A DNA stretch of 64,000 nucleotides from Camillea tinctor (taxonomy: Eukaryota > Ascomycota > Sordariomycetes > Xylariales > Xylariaceae), in assembly GCA_022578605.1 (NCBI GenBank), contig MU394116.1, positions 173,104 through 237,103 of the forward strand, in the 5' to 3' direction. Below are positions 11,372 to 24,292 of this stretch, in pieces. A model generated the notes under the pieces. It was given only the letters and a program-made list of their open reading frames with translations, was not told where the DNA came from and did not search any database. The position numbers were made by a program, and so were the translations under genes. Position 1 is the stretch's first letter, and every line of letters starts with the position of its first letter.

Positions 11372-14300
11372 GCTGTTGTGATGATTTCAAAATTATGTGT
11401 TTTCGAGGTGCTTGGATCGTTCAAATCGTTTCAGGTTGACGTTTAATGTGTAATGTAGTGTGTTAACCAAGTATGTGTTCGAAGCATTTAGATAAACTAC
11501 AAGCGGCTTCATGATGTTCTTATATATTTTGGTGGTGACCATGACTGCCCCTCTCCCCCCGTATTCTGTCCCCACGGCGATCACGAGAGGAGCGGTGGTG
11601 AAGTGCGCACGCACCAGCACAAAGTGCCCTATCCATAGCTGTTCGACACCGAATCTCTTTGTTGTCGTCAGAAAAACCAGGGGCACTAGGCCGGCATGAC
11701 TACAGGTTTACGAGGAATCGATATCATCGAAGCACGCGAGCGGACGCCGAGCCCCGATGTCAAGCTCGCGAGCGGAATAGTTTGGTCACATATTCACTAG
11801 ACACATTGGGCGATCAACAGTACGTCCTCCGCAGTGCCAACGTCTATATTATTGCCGGGGCGAGCGGGATAAGGATGGTATTAATGCCGGTAGTTGCGCA
11901 TAGGTGCGGCTCGTTTGTCCAACTAAGCTTTGTGGCGACGGTTTGAGGGGGGGATTGTTCGCCTGGTCTTAAGTCCTGACTTATCCCGGTCGTCGGAGAT
12001 GAGCCAGACTGTCTGGGAACCGGCTTTGGTATCACTCCCACACTATTGCACGACGGCGTATCCGTTCAACACTACTCCATGGGTTCCAATGCCATTTAAG
12101 GAGGTATTAACCACCTCCTCATCACCACCATCTCGGCTCGCGAGCAAACGCGAATGCATCATAGTATCTTTAGACCACCAACGGTGCGCTTCTTAGGCTG
12201 TTATAGCGGTCTAAGTTTGGCGAATGCAAAAGAAAAACTTGACATGTCATCCCGTTTCATCTTTTTTTTCTTTTTCTTTTTTTCTTCCATTCTTTTTTGG
12301 TTTAATTCCTATCGCCATGCTTTGTGTTGTGTGGATAATGCGGAATAAGTTGGGTGATCAACACAATATAGAACATGGTAGAGTTTCTGTGAACCTTTCT
12401 ATAGAATGTCCTTGGCTTGCCTATTTGGTCATTGCTTAACCCCGGATATTGTTAGAGTATACATGTTTTGTTTTTTTTCTACCCCTTTCTGCCAGCAAAC
12501 GATAATGCTACCCTTTACTAGGTATAGCCAACTGACCCCACTGGTCATCACTGCCGAATCTAGAGAGTCATGGGCTTGCAAAGCTTAAACTCGACAAGCC
12601 TTCTGGGCATCTTTGTACATGCATGAATAAATATAGTGAAAACTTATAAGATGGAATACACTTGTTTTATTATCAATGTAAGTTCTGGAATTGTTGAGTA
12701 CAGTGGGCGATTACTTGTATTCCGATGACTCGTATTAGAGTCCCCTGCCTATGACACGTCTTTTCTGTGGCGCCGGGGGAGCATCATTTCCTAAGCGTTG
12801 CGTTCGTGATATAACCTGAATGTATATCAATAGCTAATTATATAAACAAATTTGCGGAGTTGTTGCCAACCACTTCATCGATCTGGTTCGATATTATGTA
12901 GGCGCGGGATAAGTACACTACCTATTACCGACAGTCTTCTATGTGGAGAAAAAAGCTCTTCAGGTTTTTCGTCAATATATGGAGCCGTTCCTGTCTAGTG
13001 TAAAAGAACTGTACATTTCAGATCGATCTTTCTCTAGGGTACGAAGATTAGGGCACTGTCGCCACAAAAAACCTCACCAAGTTCAGTACATGATGTTTTA
13101 TACTCTGACTCAGCGTGTTTCTGTATACTTCTCACGCTTCATGGAAGACCCCGTCACATATTTTAAGAACTTTTTTGTTCCTTTCTCTTACTTGCAATTG
13201 CGGATATTCAATTTATTACCGTGATTATATCCTTAACATATTATGGGCCAATGTAGTATGGAAATTGAGCGGATTATCAATTGAGTTATTATACCTATAT
13301 ACAGATATCTGAACTCTGGAAGGTTGCGTGATCTGTGCCATTCTCATGAAACATGTGTGCTTTAGCTGGTATGCTGCTGCATGCGTCTACCCTTGAGAAA
13401 ATACGATAGGAATTAAAGAAGCCGAGTGTAGTTGTACACAAATATTGGGACTTTCATAATAGTCACGTATCATGACTCGCCACCAGTTCGTACAACTCAA
13501 TGGAGACTAGTCAATATATAACTACTATTTAGTGTCTTAACAAGTGTCAAATCATTTATCAAACTTGCATTGCTTATCTCCAAGTCAGTGACGTTGTAGT
13601 CTGGTTAGACTGGATAAAGGGTTGATTAATGAAGTTACTACATCTACTAATAAAAACCAATCAACTTTTCATCATTTACCTACATAGTAGACAAAGAGGT
13701 GGGGGGCACGTCTTGAAGTTATAACCAAGAAAGTGGTTAGACTAAGCTACAACTCTCCCAGAATATGTATTGGAATATCCATGGCAACTAGGACAGATAC
13801 TGTAGATTTTTTTGGACCATTTTATTATGCTGAGTCGAACGGGAAAGTCAGTCCAACATTAATATAATTACTAGCAGAAACTGCATAAGTAGAAAGACTC
13901 ATCACGAAATAAAAGACCTTAGCCGCATATAAATAGTTAATGTCTAAACCTATTCTATCAACCAATCTAAAATAGACCCCTGAAATATATTCCATAATAC
14001 TCCGTGAATGATCTAGTTATCTCCGAGCTATATATTTCTGTTGTTACTTAGCCCTGTGCGGCCGAGAGCAAAAACAACCATACACAGAATGAGATCGGGA
14101 TAGTAACTCATGAGCCACCCGGCATAGGGAATAACATATAGAAAGGCTCGGAAATCTATTCCATAGCATTGCATATGTCGATGCCTAAAGGGCCATTCAA
14201 AAGCCTGACGTGGACAAAAGTACTTACTCACTTATGAACGGCCTCTCGAAGGTGAAATCCACGTCCGCGTTCCAGAACCATCTCGAAGGAGGACTTTTTA

Positions 14301-15311
14301 CTTTTTCTTTTTTCCCAAAAGCAACATTCCCTTGAGTTGTCGATGCCCGAGAACCGGCCTTGGCACAGTAACATTATAGTCTCTCGCCTCTTCGCGTTGA
14401 TAAAACACGAAGACGCGGGCACGACTTTACGTGTCGCCGAGCATGCAGTATGGACATGAAGGTAGTAACGTGGCTATTTGCAATATGACTCCCGGTCCCC
14501 TTTTACATTGCGAATAAGTTCTAGTCTCCGGATGGATAATGTATTTTTATTTCATCTGTTAATTTTGTGTATCCTGCAAGCTCTGATCCTCATGACGGAG
14601 AACCTGATACAGGACAAGCATGGTAACCCTGTGAAGGGCCACGCTGTCTGATGGAAAACTCACATGCACTAATATAGTTGTGCATAAAACCCTATACGGG
14701 GCCTGTATATCACGGGGCTGTCCATTATAACTCAACGCTGTGAGTGGTATGGAGTCTCCATAACTCTCCAAACGGAATACTCGGAGGTCCTCCACAAAGA
14801 TGGAGGTCAGCTTCCTAATGGATCTACGTAATGAATGGGAGACAACGGTCAATATATCGTGTAATGGTGATTAGAATCATGATATTAGTGCTTATAAGAT
14901 AACATAATAAGCTGACGGTTTGCCCTGGGCATTTCTCTTCATGATTGTGAGGTCAAATATTAACCGGAAACATGATCGAGACCCTCATTCACAAGGACAA
15001 TAGAATAGAATGTAGGTTGGGTATTGATTGAAGTGTGATTGATACTGATACTTACCTTGGAGTGTTAGGGGGCTTAATTGTTTCGATATGGTGTGCACTA
15101 AGCTGTGAGATCACAAGTATGACTGTCTCAAGGAATCAAGCAAGGACCTGGGTTGTCGTCATCTTCTTGTGCATAAAGCCAAAGCTACAGCTCCCTACAA
15201 TACTGTCGCCTATACCTATAAACCATCTCCTTGTTCCTTACGAGACCCGTACTAATATGTAAATTATGACCTATTATTGCCGGTGATGATGACTTTTGTT
15301 ACCATAAACCA
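11372..15311. other. Intergenic region without recognisable gene
   Basis: The first few hundred bases upstream of 11371 are the promoter of the NRPS-like gene. The remainder, 3.9 kb in all, has only short unrelated open frames on both strands, no splice-compatible conserved exons and no RNA gene that I recognise. Confidence 0.6.
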
Positions 15312-16425
15312 TCAGATCGAAGCAAATTGCAATTTCCAGACATCACCCCACCTAGAATTATCTTCAGCCAAACCGCCATTAACAATGATAGAACAGTCGC
15401 CCGATTTACTATACATCACATCCGCATCAAACCAACCTCTCGCTGCTGGCGTCTCTCCGGTGGGCTCTATTTTAGCCCATTTCCGCTTCTCGATATCGAA
15501 CATCCAGACGTCTGCTAGCATCTTGCCTGCGCCAGCGTGGCCCAGAGAACTCGGGTCTCTCTCTCCAAACATAGTAACAAGATAGTCCGACCCTTTTATA
15601 CTCACGGCCAAGAGACTGCTAACGCTGCGTGGCTCAGGGCCATCCCGGCCGTCGGGGTTGAAGGAGATAGTGGACCATGACTGGGTCTGGAGGTCGTAGA
15701 CGTCGATTGTTCCACCCTGTTCTGTCTTGCCGTCGAAACCGTTCATGCGGTATAGTGCACTCCCACTCGCGGAGATGGCTATAGAGGTTCCTCCGCGACC
15801 CGGTGCCGGTGCGGCGGGCAGCTCGGTCCAAGACCTTGACCCGACGTTAAACGACCATAAGTCGGATAGGCGGCCCTCGTTGGGACATCCTGCATGAACA
15901 TAAAGCGTATCATGACCGTCCGAAGTCATAGAATGATAACTGCGGCCGGCGGGGTAAGGCGCAGAGGGGTTTGCAGGCGCAATCAGGTTCCAAGCTAATT
16001 GGCTCGGTGTGTAAGACCAGACTGCACCATTCTCCTCGATAGGATGCATAGAAATGCCACCACGCCCAGAGAACATGTATAGCGAGTCTTTGACGGCGGC
16101 CATGGCCGCGCCTACGCGGGGTGTGGGGGCATTTGTGGGTGCTGGCAGTGTCGCAGTGACGACTTCGGATGCTTTTTCAAATGCAAGTTGTTGATCAGTT
16201 AGTTAGTCAGTCGTTTTTGACTCGCTCGCGGACATGCCAAACTAGCGACTGACCTGGTGAGGGTTCTAGGTTGATGACATCGAGTTGGTTATCGACAGGC
16301 TGCCTAGGAACCAATTCGCCGCCGAAGATCCACGCTCGCGAATCTAGCAGGGACAGGCATTGCGAGGAGCGCTGGAGGCGGGCTCTAGATACAAGCCGCG
16401 TCCAGGTGGCTGATACTTGGGCCAT
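15312..16425 (-). CDS. Kelch-repeat beta-propeller protein
   Basis: Two exons, 16254-16425 and 15312-16171, give 343 residues. The intron has GTCAGT, a CTAACTAAC branch region and an AAAAAG acceptor, the only slightly unusual splice site. Repeated kelch-like blades are visible: WIFGGE near the N-terminus, MFSGRGG, YRMNGFDG, TMFGERDP and IVNGGLAEDN, each followed by a W near the blade end such as DLWSFNVGSRSW and DVWMFDIEKRKW. About five to six blades are expected for this length. Fungal proteins of this size resemble plant nitrile-specifier-like kelch proteins, but kelch propellers mostly bind partners and no enzymatic role can be inferred. No signal peptide is evident. It lies between the NRPS-like gene and the NmrA-like pair on the same strand. 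Confidence 0.85.
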
Positions 16426-17297
16426 TATACCTGTAAGTGTGAGATGATACTATACAACAAATTGATTTAGAAGGAGGTATACAAAATTTCATCATTACCT
16501 ATAGAGACAGAGGGTGGGGGAAAAGATGATGAGATGAGATATGACCGGCACTATGAGCAAGTTAGATGGAGCCGAATCGGGAATAGGGATATTCGCCAAG
16601 AACCCGGCTGTGAGGTTTCCGTATGGCGCCACTACTTTCATGATAGCCCGTGGATATCAGACTAGAGCATTTGTATGTACTTGTATTCATATATGAATCG
16701 GTTTGATTGGTAGATTTCTTATGTAAAGATAAAGACGACTATAGACCTGATTTTTTAATGATTTGATGTACCCCTTAATTATACCATCCATGTAGGAGAG
16801 GTTGATTTGACAGGATGTTCGAAGGGTAAAAGTTATATCCACTACTTATTGGCATTGACATAACAATGATAACTAGGTAGGTATGTATAGGGAATTGGTG
16901 AACTAGGAATATCCGACTCAGATAAGGAGAGTGAAATAGACATAATAGAGAGGATACGGCTGCCAAATCGGCTTCCTATCTTACAAGTGTGGCTGATAAT
17001 GTCTTCATATATGCTAGGTACTAGAAACTAACTGTTTTAATAACTGATTCGTCGTACTTGGTATTTGGGTTGATGTATCTCTGATAGCCATTACAATGCC
17101 TTAGGTAGGTAGCTAGGTAAGTATGGATTGTAATATCATACATTATAATATCTATGTCTATATTAAGTTAATCCCCCGCCCCCATGGGCCTCGGGCGTGG
17201 TGGTTATAAGCTCCCCTTACACCACCACCTAGGTATAATGAAATTTATTGCTGTGTATCTTGTCCGGAAAGTGTGGGGGTCAGAACACGGTAGGTGC
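16426..17297. other. Intergenic region, kelch promoter and NmrA-like 3' flank
   Basis: No coding potential was found. A TAGGTAGGTAGCTAGGTA repeat near 17102-17120 belongs to the dispersed TAGGTA family seen elsewhere in the window. Confidence 0.6.
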
Positions 17298-18285
17298 TCA
17301 TGACTTCATGGAAATCGACCCCTCCAGCCAAGTACGGAAGTCCTGAAGACCCGGGTGCATCTTCCGCAACTCCTCTATATCAGCCCCGTACCCTTCCTTC
17401 TCGAAGAAATTAAACATGGTTCCCATCTCCTTCGACAACCACATCACCAGCCTTGCCACAATACCCCACGTCAACGGGGGTTCCGACCCCGTTTTCTGCC
17501 TGACGAGGGTGGCCATCTGCTCGTAAGTCAAAGCATCACCAGCAAGCGAAATGGACTTTCCATTGAACTCGTGTGGAGCCATGAACGACTTAACAGCGAA
17601 TGCGCCAATGTCCGCCGTGGCGATGAGCTGCAGTGGGCGGGACTTGACGACGACCTTCCACGATGTCGCGAAGACCTTGCCTATGAACCCGCCGTCGAGG
17701 TTCTCCATAAAGGCTACGGGCCGCAGGATCGTCCACCCCATTTCTGTGCCGCGGGCTTTCTTGATGAGGTGATGCTCGATATGGTGTTTGCTCACGAAAT
17801 GGGGGATGTTCGTCGGGTTGTCAAGCGAGCGTTCACCGTGCCGGTCGACCGACGCGTACACGAAGTGTTTCACGCTGTGCTTCAGCGCGACATCGACGAG
17901 GGCCTTGCCTTGCCTTTCTTCGATCATGGGGCCAGTCTTGTTCATTGCTGGTAACTATATGTTTGAGTTAGTACACTAGATAGCTCAGTGTTGATTCCAC
18001 TTAGAATAATCATGACGGTTCTGGACATACTTGAACGCTGAAGACACCCCAGATGGGGAAGGATGTGGCCTTCTTGGCATTTGTGAAGATGGCATCTGGG
18101 TCGTCTAGGTTGCCTTCTACAAGTACGATATTAGATGACTTGGCAGCTAGTCTCGTTGCCGATGCAGACGAAGTGTCTCTCGTGACTGCAAGAATCTGAA
18201 AGTCGGCCTTCGCATCTAGCAACGCAGTTATGACGGCACTACCTTGCTTGCCGGTGGCACCTGTGATAAGGAGAGCGCGAGACAT
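17298..18285 (-). CDS. NmrA-like NAD(P)-binding protein (1)
   Basis: Exons 18031-18285 and 17298-17954 encode 303 residues; the intron runs GTATGT, ACTAAC, ATATAG. The N-terminus has the Rossmann motif TGATGKQG typical of NmrA/HSCARG-type atypical SDRs. Further on come VEGNLDDPDAIF, VKHFVYASVDRHGE and a region matching the IGAFAVKSFMAPHEFNGK segment of the NmrA family. These proteins bind NAD(P) as redox sensors or act as reductases; the YxxxK pair of classical SDRs is not evident. It is one of two neighbouring NmrA-like genes transcribed in the same direction, 1.3 kb apart. Enzyme versus sensor cannot be decided from sequence. Confidence 0.88.
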
Positions 18286-19628
18286 GGTGGTTTTCTTTTT
18301 CGTTGATTTGGAATCGAATGAGATGCTGTTATAAGATAAAAATGCTATTAATACCGACTCTTTAGGAACCGATTATTGACTTGGTTGCAAGTAACTTGAA
18401 TATGATTTGGCATTCTGATATTCAAAAACAAGAGCCAGAGCAGTTTATTTTATACTCCCTTCTACTTTCAACTGGAACCTTAAATTTTGTAATAAATGCA
18501 TCATCGTGACCTTTGTAAGGCATCGAGAACTTACACCTCATCTCCCGGCACTAAAAATAAAATAAAAAGGGGGGGGGGGGTGTTGTTGATGATGACCAAG
18601 CAAAACGGGACTGAAGACAAATCCTCGCCCTATTTGAAAGTGCGCTCGGCGTTAACCTTTCATTGCTAAAGTAATCATCATTTATCTCTTTATTTTTTCT
18701 GCTCTCCCCTGACTAAGGGGGTTGCATGCTACTCTGTCTAGAATAGTCCAGGCTAAGCGTCTGGGCATTCACATAGCATTGGCACGTCCCACTATGTTTA
18801 TAGTCGAGTCTACCTCTTAGTATAAAGTGGATCAGTAACTACATATGTAGTATCATGGGCTGCTAACCTTAGGGCTCAAATACATGCACATACAGAATAA
18901 ACTGGAGTAGTATTAGTTAGCCATTGTCGTTTTTTACCACTTATCAGAAATTTTGCCAAGTTTCTTTCTATCGTAAAACTATTGCTAGGTAGGCAGGTAC
19001 TTATGATTCAAGAATACATGCACTTTCTGAGCATTAAGATAACTAAATCTCGGCAAATGAAAGTGGCTACTGAGATAGTCCAACTTTCAGTTTAATTCAA
19101 GTGTTGTGTTAGTTACGTTAATTTACTGGATCAATTCCCACATATAGAGTCAATTTAGTCAATTGGAATAGGATGACCGTCTTCACAGGTTGTAATGACA
19201 TATAGGTAATTAGAGAACTCCGCCGGTCTTGGTGCCATCATTATATCGTTTTGGGGGATAAAAAACTATCGTGAAATATTTATGGTGTAGTACTGTGTGG
19301 TATTCCACCTTCTTATATGTATATAACAACAGTATGATGTGTCTGTTACGACTGGATATGCAAATAGGATTTTAATGGCCTGGGTAGAAACGTGTAGTTA
19401 TAACTTAGGTTATGTATATTGATAGTCAACTTGGAAGTCAGCCCAATGCAATCTACACTACCTATATCCAGAAAGAATCCCTAGACTTGATAGGCAATAG
19501 AGACTGATAGGTAGTTCTAATCTTGACCCGGATCATTATCCGCTTCATGAGATGCATATATGTTCAATTGCTTGCTAGCTACCTATTCACATGCCTAATA
19601 TCAGACATACATACTTGCACGTGCTCAA
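18286..19628. other. Intergenic region between the NmrA-like genes
   Basis: AT-rich sequence with a G10 homopolymer near 18569 and a TAGGTAGGCAGGTA repeat near 18985. No gene was found. Confidence 0.6.
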
Positions 19629-20680
19629 TTACTGGAAAGCAGCCTTGTTCTTAGCCAGGAAGTCCTTCCAGGTAGTGGGCTTCAAATCAACCTCAGCAAG
19701 CAAATCTAGAGATTCCTGCAGGCTCCTGCCCGCGTAGTAGCCTGGCTCCTCGATGAACAGATGGTTCTCCAGCATCTCTTCGGCCATGGGACCGGGAAGG
19801 AAGCTCTTGTAGGTCTCCGCGTCGATAGACACGAAGCGCCCCTTCAGCCCGGTCGCCTCTTCAAACTCGGAAATGATGCGCGTTGGCGGGTAGTAGTCTG
19901 CAGCAGCCAGGATCTGCTTGCCGAGGACCTTGGACCGGCTTCTCATGGCTGCAACTACGTATTTGCCTTTTGAAAGAATTTGTTAGATATCGAGCAACCT
20001 TGATGAACTAAGTAGGGTTTCCTTACCGATATCAGATTCAATGTCAATGAGTGGGAATTTCGCCTTCTCGCCCACAGGGTACGCTAGGCTGTAAACACCG
20101 TCTTCGCCCTTCCGCATCATTTGTAAGGCAGTGAAGTTGGTCATGAAGTATCCCGGCAGGACGAAGGTGCTTGGGATATCCTTGGAGCGGATGTAGCTCT
20201 CTACATCGGCTTTCATGTCGAAGTGCTCGACGTGCTTGAGCCGCCCGTTGGTCTCCTTGGTTACGTGGAGGAGCGAGGAGAAGATGAGGTGCTGGACCCC
20301 GGCTTCTTTGGCAACATCCGCCACATTTTTGCCGTGCTCTAGCTCCTTGCTAGGCCCACCGGACATGAAATCCGGAGTAGTGACTAAGAAAACGGTGTGA
20401 GACCCCTTGATGGCATCGGAGAGGGAGGGCTTGGAGTTCATGTCGGCCTGGATGGGTTAGGAACACCTGCTAGCTGAGATCATTGCTGGGTTATCATAGC
20501 ACTTACAGCTTTTACATCGATGCCCTTGGCTGCCAGAGCGCGAGCGGCTGGCTTCGACACATCGCGAGTAATGCCGCGGATTTTGAACTCCTTGGATAGA
20601 ACGGCATCGGCCAACACAGATCGAATGACAGAGCCACCCTGGTTGCCAGTAGCACCGAAAACAGTCAGGATCTTGGACAT
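19629..20680 (-). CDS. NmrA-like NAD(P)-binding protein (2)
   Basis: Three exons, 20507-20680, 20027-20447 and 19629-19966, encode 310 residues in consistent phase. The N-terminus MSKILTVFGATGNQGGSVI is the NmrA-type dinucleotide motif; the next segment IRGITRDVSKPAARAL and VFLVTTPDFMS, HLIFSSLLHVTK and YFMTNF are typical of fungal NmrA proteins. It shares domain order with the neighbour at 17.3-18.3 kb but differs in sequence and has an extra intron, so the pair is not a recent duplication. A TATA-like box lies about 120 bp upstream of the ATG. It is divergent from the SDR that starts at 21785. Confidence 0.9.
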
Positions 20681-21784
20681 GATGAAAGTTGTTGCAGATA
20701 ATATAAAGAAGATGTGTGAATATTGTGTTGAGTATAGTGTAGTAACTCTGAATGTCTATCTAGTGCTACCCCTATTGAAGATTGCTATCTCATGGCATTT
20801 ATATACCTGGTTTTCGACGGTCTGTCGCTGTTACGGAACCTTCTCAGCGATGCTTATTCATGGTATCACTCTCGGAGGGGGTGAACTTGAGGTCTGGGAT
20901 GTATCCTTGGCTCCAACTCAACACGAAATGCTATTTGCGTTACGAATATGTCAGGGGATTGGTTAGTGGAAGTTTCCATCAACACACGCCTCGAACTAGA
21001 AGTTTAGATCCATTAGCAGGCAAGTTTAGTAGATGCTTAGCTTAGTCAATCGCCACTACTAATAGATGGCTGGGCACGGCCACCGTTGTTGTAGCTCGGG
21101 CTTTATAAGGACGCGAGCTGAGACCTTTAAAGGGTCGCCACCTGGATCTGAGCTCTAGCGTTCGGGTCTCGGTCTGCTTGCTTACCAATTTTATAGCTTA
21201 GATTGCCGAAGCTCGCGGCATGTAACGGGCGGTTCCAGGGGGGGTTGTCTGGGGGAATCCATGTAATCGGCACGGAACATGCACGGTTATGTACCTAGAT
21301 AGGTACTTAATTGATAATGAATTGTCTCTAAGGTTTGAGTGGAAAAGTAGGTTAACCTACCTGCCTGCCTACCTAGGTTATCTACTAAGTATGTACCTAC
21401 GTATGTACCTATGCTGTTTTGTGTAATTGATCTTGTTGTTATAGTATCGTTACACACAGTTGTACATATAAGGTCATCCACTGTTAGGCCCCACTAGCAT
21501 TTCCCTCCATTCCCAATACATCCCAGTTACAACACCACAATGACGATACTATGATATCTTCTTTCTTAGCTTCTTTGTCTTGTTCCTGTCTTAACTTCGA
21601 CATTCCGAGACTGCAGCTACACACCTAATAAGACACCTTAACCTACTCCTAACCTGGAACCTTTTTGTTAAACCAACTATTGCTGCAACTCATCTCAACC
21701 TTGATACCCAAGACTTTATGAAAAGAAAAAGGAGAGAGAGGAGAGAAATAAATAAAGAAAAGAAATAGAGTGTTTATTGTAAAC
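20681..21784. other. Divergent promoter region, NmrA-like 2 / SDR
   Basis: No gene. It contains a dense set of TACCTA/TAGGTA words (about 21286-21412). A purine-rich stretch at 21720-21770 lies just before the SDR start. Confidence 0.6.
20797..20805 (-). promoter_or_regulatory. TATA-like box upstream of NmrA-like gene 2
   Basis: On the minus strand this reads TATATAAAT, 117-125 bp upstream of the start codon at 20680. Its position is plausible, but the motif alone is weak evidence in an AT-rich genome. Confidence 0.35.
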
Positions 21785-22742
21785 ATGAGCAAACAGGCCT
21801 TCCATGCTATCGTCGCCGGAGTTGGGGGTGGAACTGGTCAGTACTAGATCGGAGAAGTTAGAACCATCGCGAAGAACAGCGCTGCTCACCACATTCCGTG
21901 TTAGGCCGATCCGTAGCTTGCCGGTTCGCCCGGAACTACCCTGTAGTATTGCTGGCCCGCCGTCCCGAAAGCTTCAATGACGTAGTAGCCGAAATACAGA
22001 AATCTGGAGGCAAGGCCTTAGGTGTCGTCGCCGACATTACCGATCCCGCTTCTGTCACCTCCGCTTTCGAGACAATCAAGAAGGAAATGCCTGGCAGTAG
22101 ACTCGCTGCGGCGATCTATAACGTAAACAGTGGTTTTGCGAGAAAACCCTTCTTGGAGTTGAAGCGCGAAGACCTTGACACGAGCTTGGATGGTACAGTG
22201 TAAGCTTCAATATTCTCTTCCATGCCATTGATCTACACCTACTTTGTATGCATTGTGCTCAGCTAGATATTTTGCAGGCGAGGTGGTTTCTCATTCGCAC
22301 AAGCAGCTTTGCCACTCCTTCTCGAATCAGTACCGGACTCGCCCTACCCGCCGTCCTTGATCTTCACGGGAGCTACAGCATCAATCAAGGCATCAGCTAA
22401 TTTTGCAACATTCGCTGCTGGCAAATTCGCCCTGCGTGCATTGACGCAGTCACTGGCACGGGAATTCGGCCCTAAGGGTGTTCACATAGCACACGCCATC
22501 ATAGACGGCTTCATCGATACACCACGGGTACGGGAGCTCATGAAGGATGTGGATGCCTTGGATGAGAAGATGATAAAACCAGACGCGGTAGGTTCAAGTT
22601 CCCCTTTAGTTAGCTACATTTATTGTATAGCGGGTGCTGATAGATTGAAAAGATCGCAGAAAGCTATTGGGCTTTACATACGCAGCACCGATCAGCCCTG
22701 ACGCAAGAGTTGGACTTGAGACCATTTACGGAGACTTTCTAG
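21785..22742 (+). CDS. Atypical short-chain dehydrogenase/reductase lacking the catalytic tyrosine
   Basis: Four exons, 21785-21836, 21905-22199, 22278-22587 and 22653-22742, encode 248 residues in frame. The cofactor loop is GVGGGTGRS at residues 12-20, followed by LLARRPES and VVADITDPASV, as in NAD(P)-binding SDRs. Where classical SDRs carry YxxxK this protein reads FAAGK, with phenylalanine at the tyrosine position and the lysine kept; the following FALRALTQSLAREFGPKGVH helix is otherwise normal. A group of fungal SDR-like proteins shares this replacement, so catalysis by the usual mechanism is doubtful. The C-terminus ends in the usual WALHTQ and TQELDLRPF motifs. It is convergent with the dehydrogenase at 22965-24292, 222 bp away. 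Confidence 0.9.
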
Positions 22743-22964
22743 ATGTTAAACCTGATCATAGTCAAGGCAGTAACGATTGCTGGTCGAAAGATCCGGTGTT
22801 TTTTAACGCTACATTGGCAGGTAGTGATTGAGAGGGTTTACGTCGTATCTGTATCCGCACTTCGGTCTCATGTTATAGGACAGTCTCTGGACACAGTCAG
22901 ATATTCAGCTTGATCTACATATCAATATTATGTGTTATTAGGAGACACCAATAAATAGGCTGTC

Positions 22965-24292
22965 TCAGGCTTTAAGAAATTCGCCCACACCCTCATTAGG
23001 CCCGGCGATTAGGATCTTTATCACATCCCCTCCCTTGGCTGCCTTAAACGCCTCTTCTGCTTGTTCAAAAGGCACCACCCGAGTGATTAGCTGCTTGATG
23101 TTTACCTTACCGTTAGCCACTAGTTCAACAGCAAGTTTAAAATCACCAGCGCCGTATCGGAAGCTGCCTTTGGCTGTGACCTCTTTCTGGCACAGACCCA
23201 TGATAGGAAATGTGATGTCCGCCTTGCCCATGCCCCCTTGGACATATACGCCTCCCATTCGCACTACGTGCAAGGAAGCCTGAATAGAAGATTCCGCACC
23301 GCTCGCATCAATAACCACGTCTGCGCCTTTTCCGAGACCGCACTTCGCGATTATAGCTTGTGCGTTGTCTTCAGCGGGGATGCGTTGGTAGAGATAGGTA
23401 TGTGTGGCTGCAAATCCGCGAGCGAAATCGAGTTTGGACTGCACGATATCAATGCTTACGACCTTAGACGCCCCAAATGCTTTGGAGACTGCCGCACACT
23501 TCAATAGAACCAGGATGAGCAACTGTTTCTTATGATATGTAGTTCTTTGCGAAACTTACGAGAAGTCCCACTGGGCCAGCACCCATAACTACAACACTTG
23601 CTCCAGGGGTAATCTGACCTTGGCGGGCGATGTGGACTGCAACAGCAAGCGGTTCTATTAGGGCACCCTCACGACGAGAAACGTGATCTGGCAACTTGTA
23701 GCAAAAGTCGTGCGGGGCCGACCAAAACCCCGTTAAGGTCCCATCGTGAGGGGGTGTGGCTGCGAATACCATCTTATGGCATAGGTTATAGTGACCAGCT
23801 AAGCAGTCTTCGCAGCGCCTACACGGGTAGCCGGGCTCGAGAGCAACTCTGTCGCCAGGCTTGAGGGTTTCCACCTCGCTGCCAACTTCCACAACTGTGC
23901 CGGCTGATTCATGGCCTAGGACCATGGGGTCTCTGACGACGAAGTGCCCGATGGCCCCGTGGTCCCAGTAATGGACATCGGAGCCACATATCCCGGTGTA
24001 GTCGATGCCTACGAGTACATTGTAGGGAGAGGAGAGCTTGGGAATCGGGCGTTCGGCAAACTCGACGTCGTGGGACCTGTTCAGGATAAAGGATAGGTTC
24101 TATAAACTTAGATATGAGTAGCTGCAACAGAATTCTGGCAGTGACACTCACGCTGGTACGTTTTTGTGGTAACTCTTTTTTACTATCACTTTTTATGTTT
24201 TCTTCTCTGTTATGCGGAGTTGAGGGATAACTATCCCCTCCGTCAACAACGGAAAATGTAGGTATAATAGAACCGACATTCATGACTGTCAT
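22965..24292 (-). CDS. Zinc-dependent medium-chain dehydrogenase, sorbitol/xylitol dehydrogenase type
   Basis: Exons 24152-24292, 23560-24099 and 22965-23498 give 404 residues. Catalytic zinc ligands are Cys85 (GICGSD) and His110-Glu111 (GHE); the structural zinc site is the four-cysteine cluster at 140, 143, 146 and 154. The NAD fold has GAGPVGLL, and the following [13 protein letters not shown] places an Asp where NAD-specific enzymes bind the adenosine ribose. GSDVHYW is characteristic of the polyol dehydrogenase branch, which oxidises xylitol or sorbitol to the ketose. About 47 residues precede the conserved NLSF start of the domain, an unusual N-terminal extension; it is encoded by exon 1, whose ATG abuts a G13 homopolymer on the plus strand. 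An in-frame alternative ATG lies at 24283. It is divergently transcribed from the Zn2Cys6 regulator. Confidence 0.9.

Noticed and set aside
17355..17954. 199-codon plus-strand open frame
   Set aside because: It lies antisense to exon 2 of the NmrA-like gene, whose family motifs are clear.
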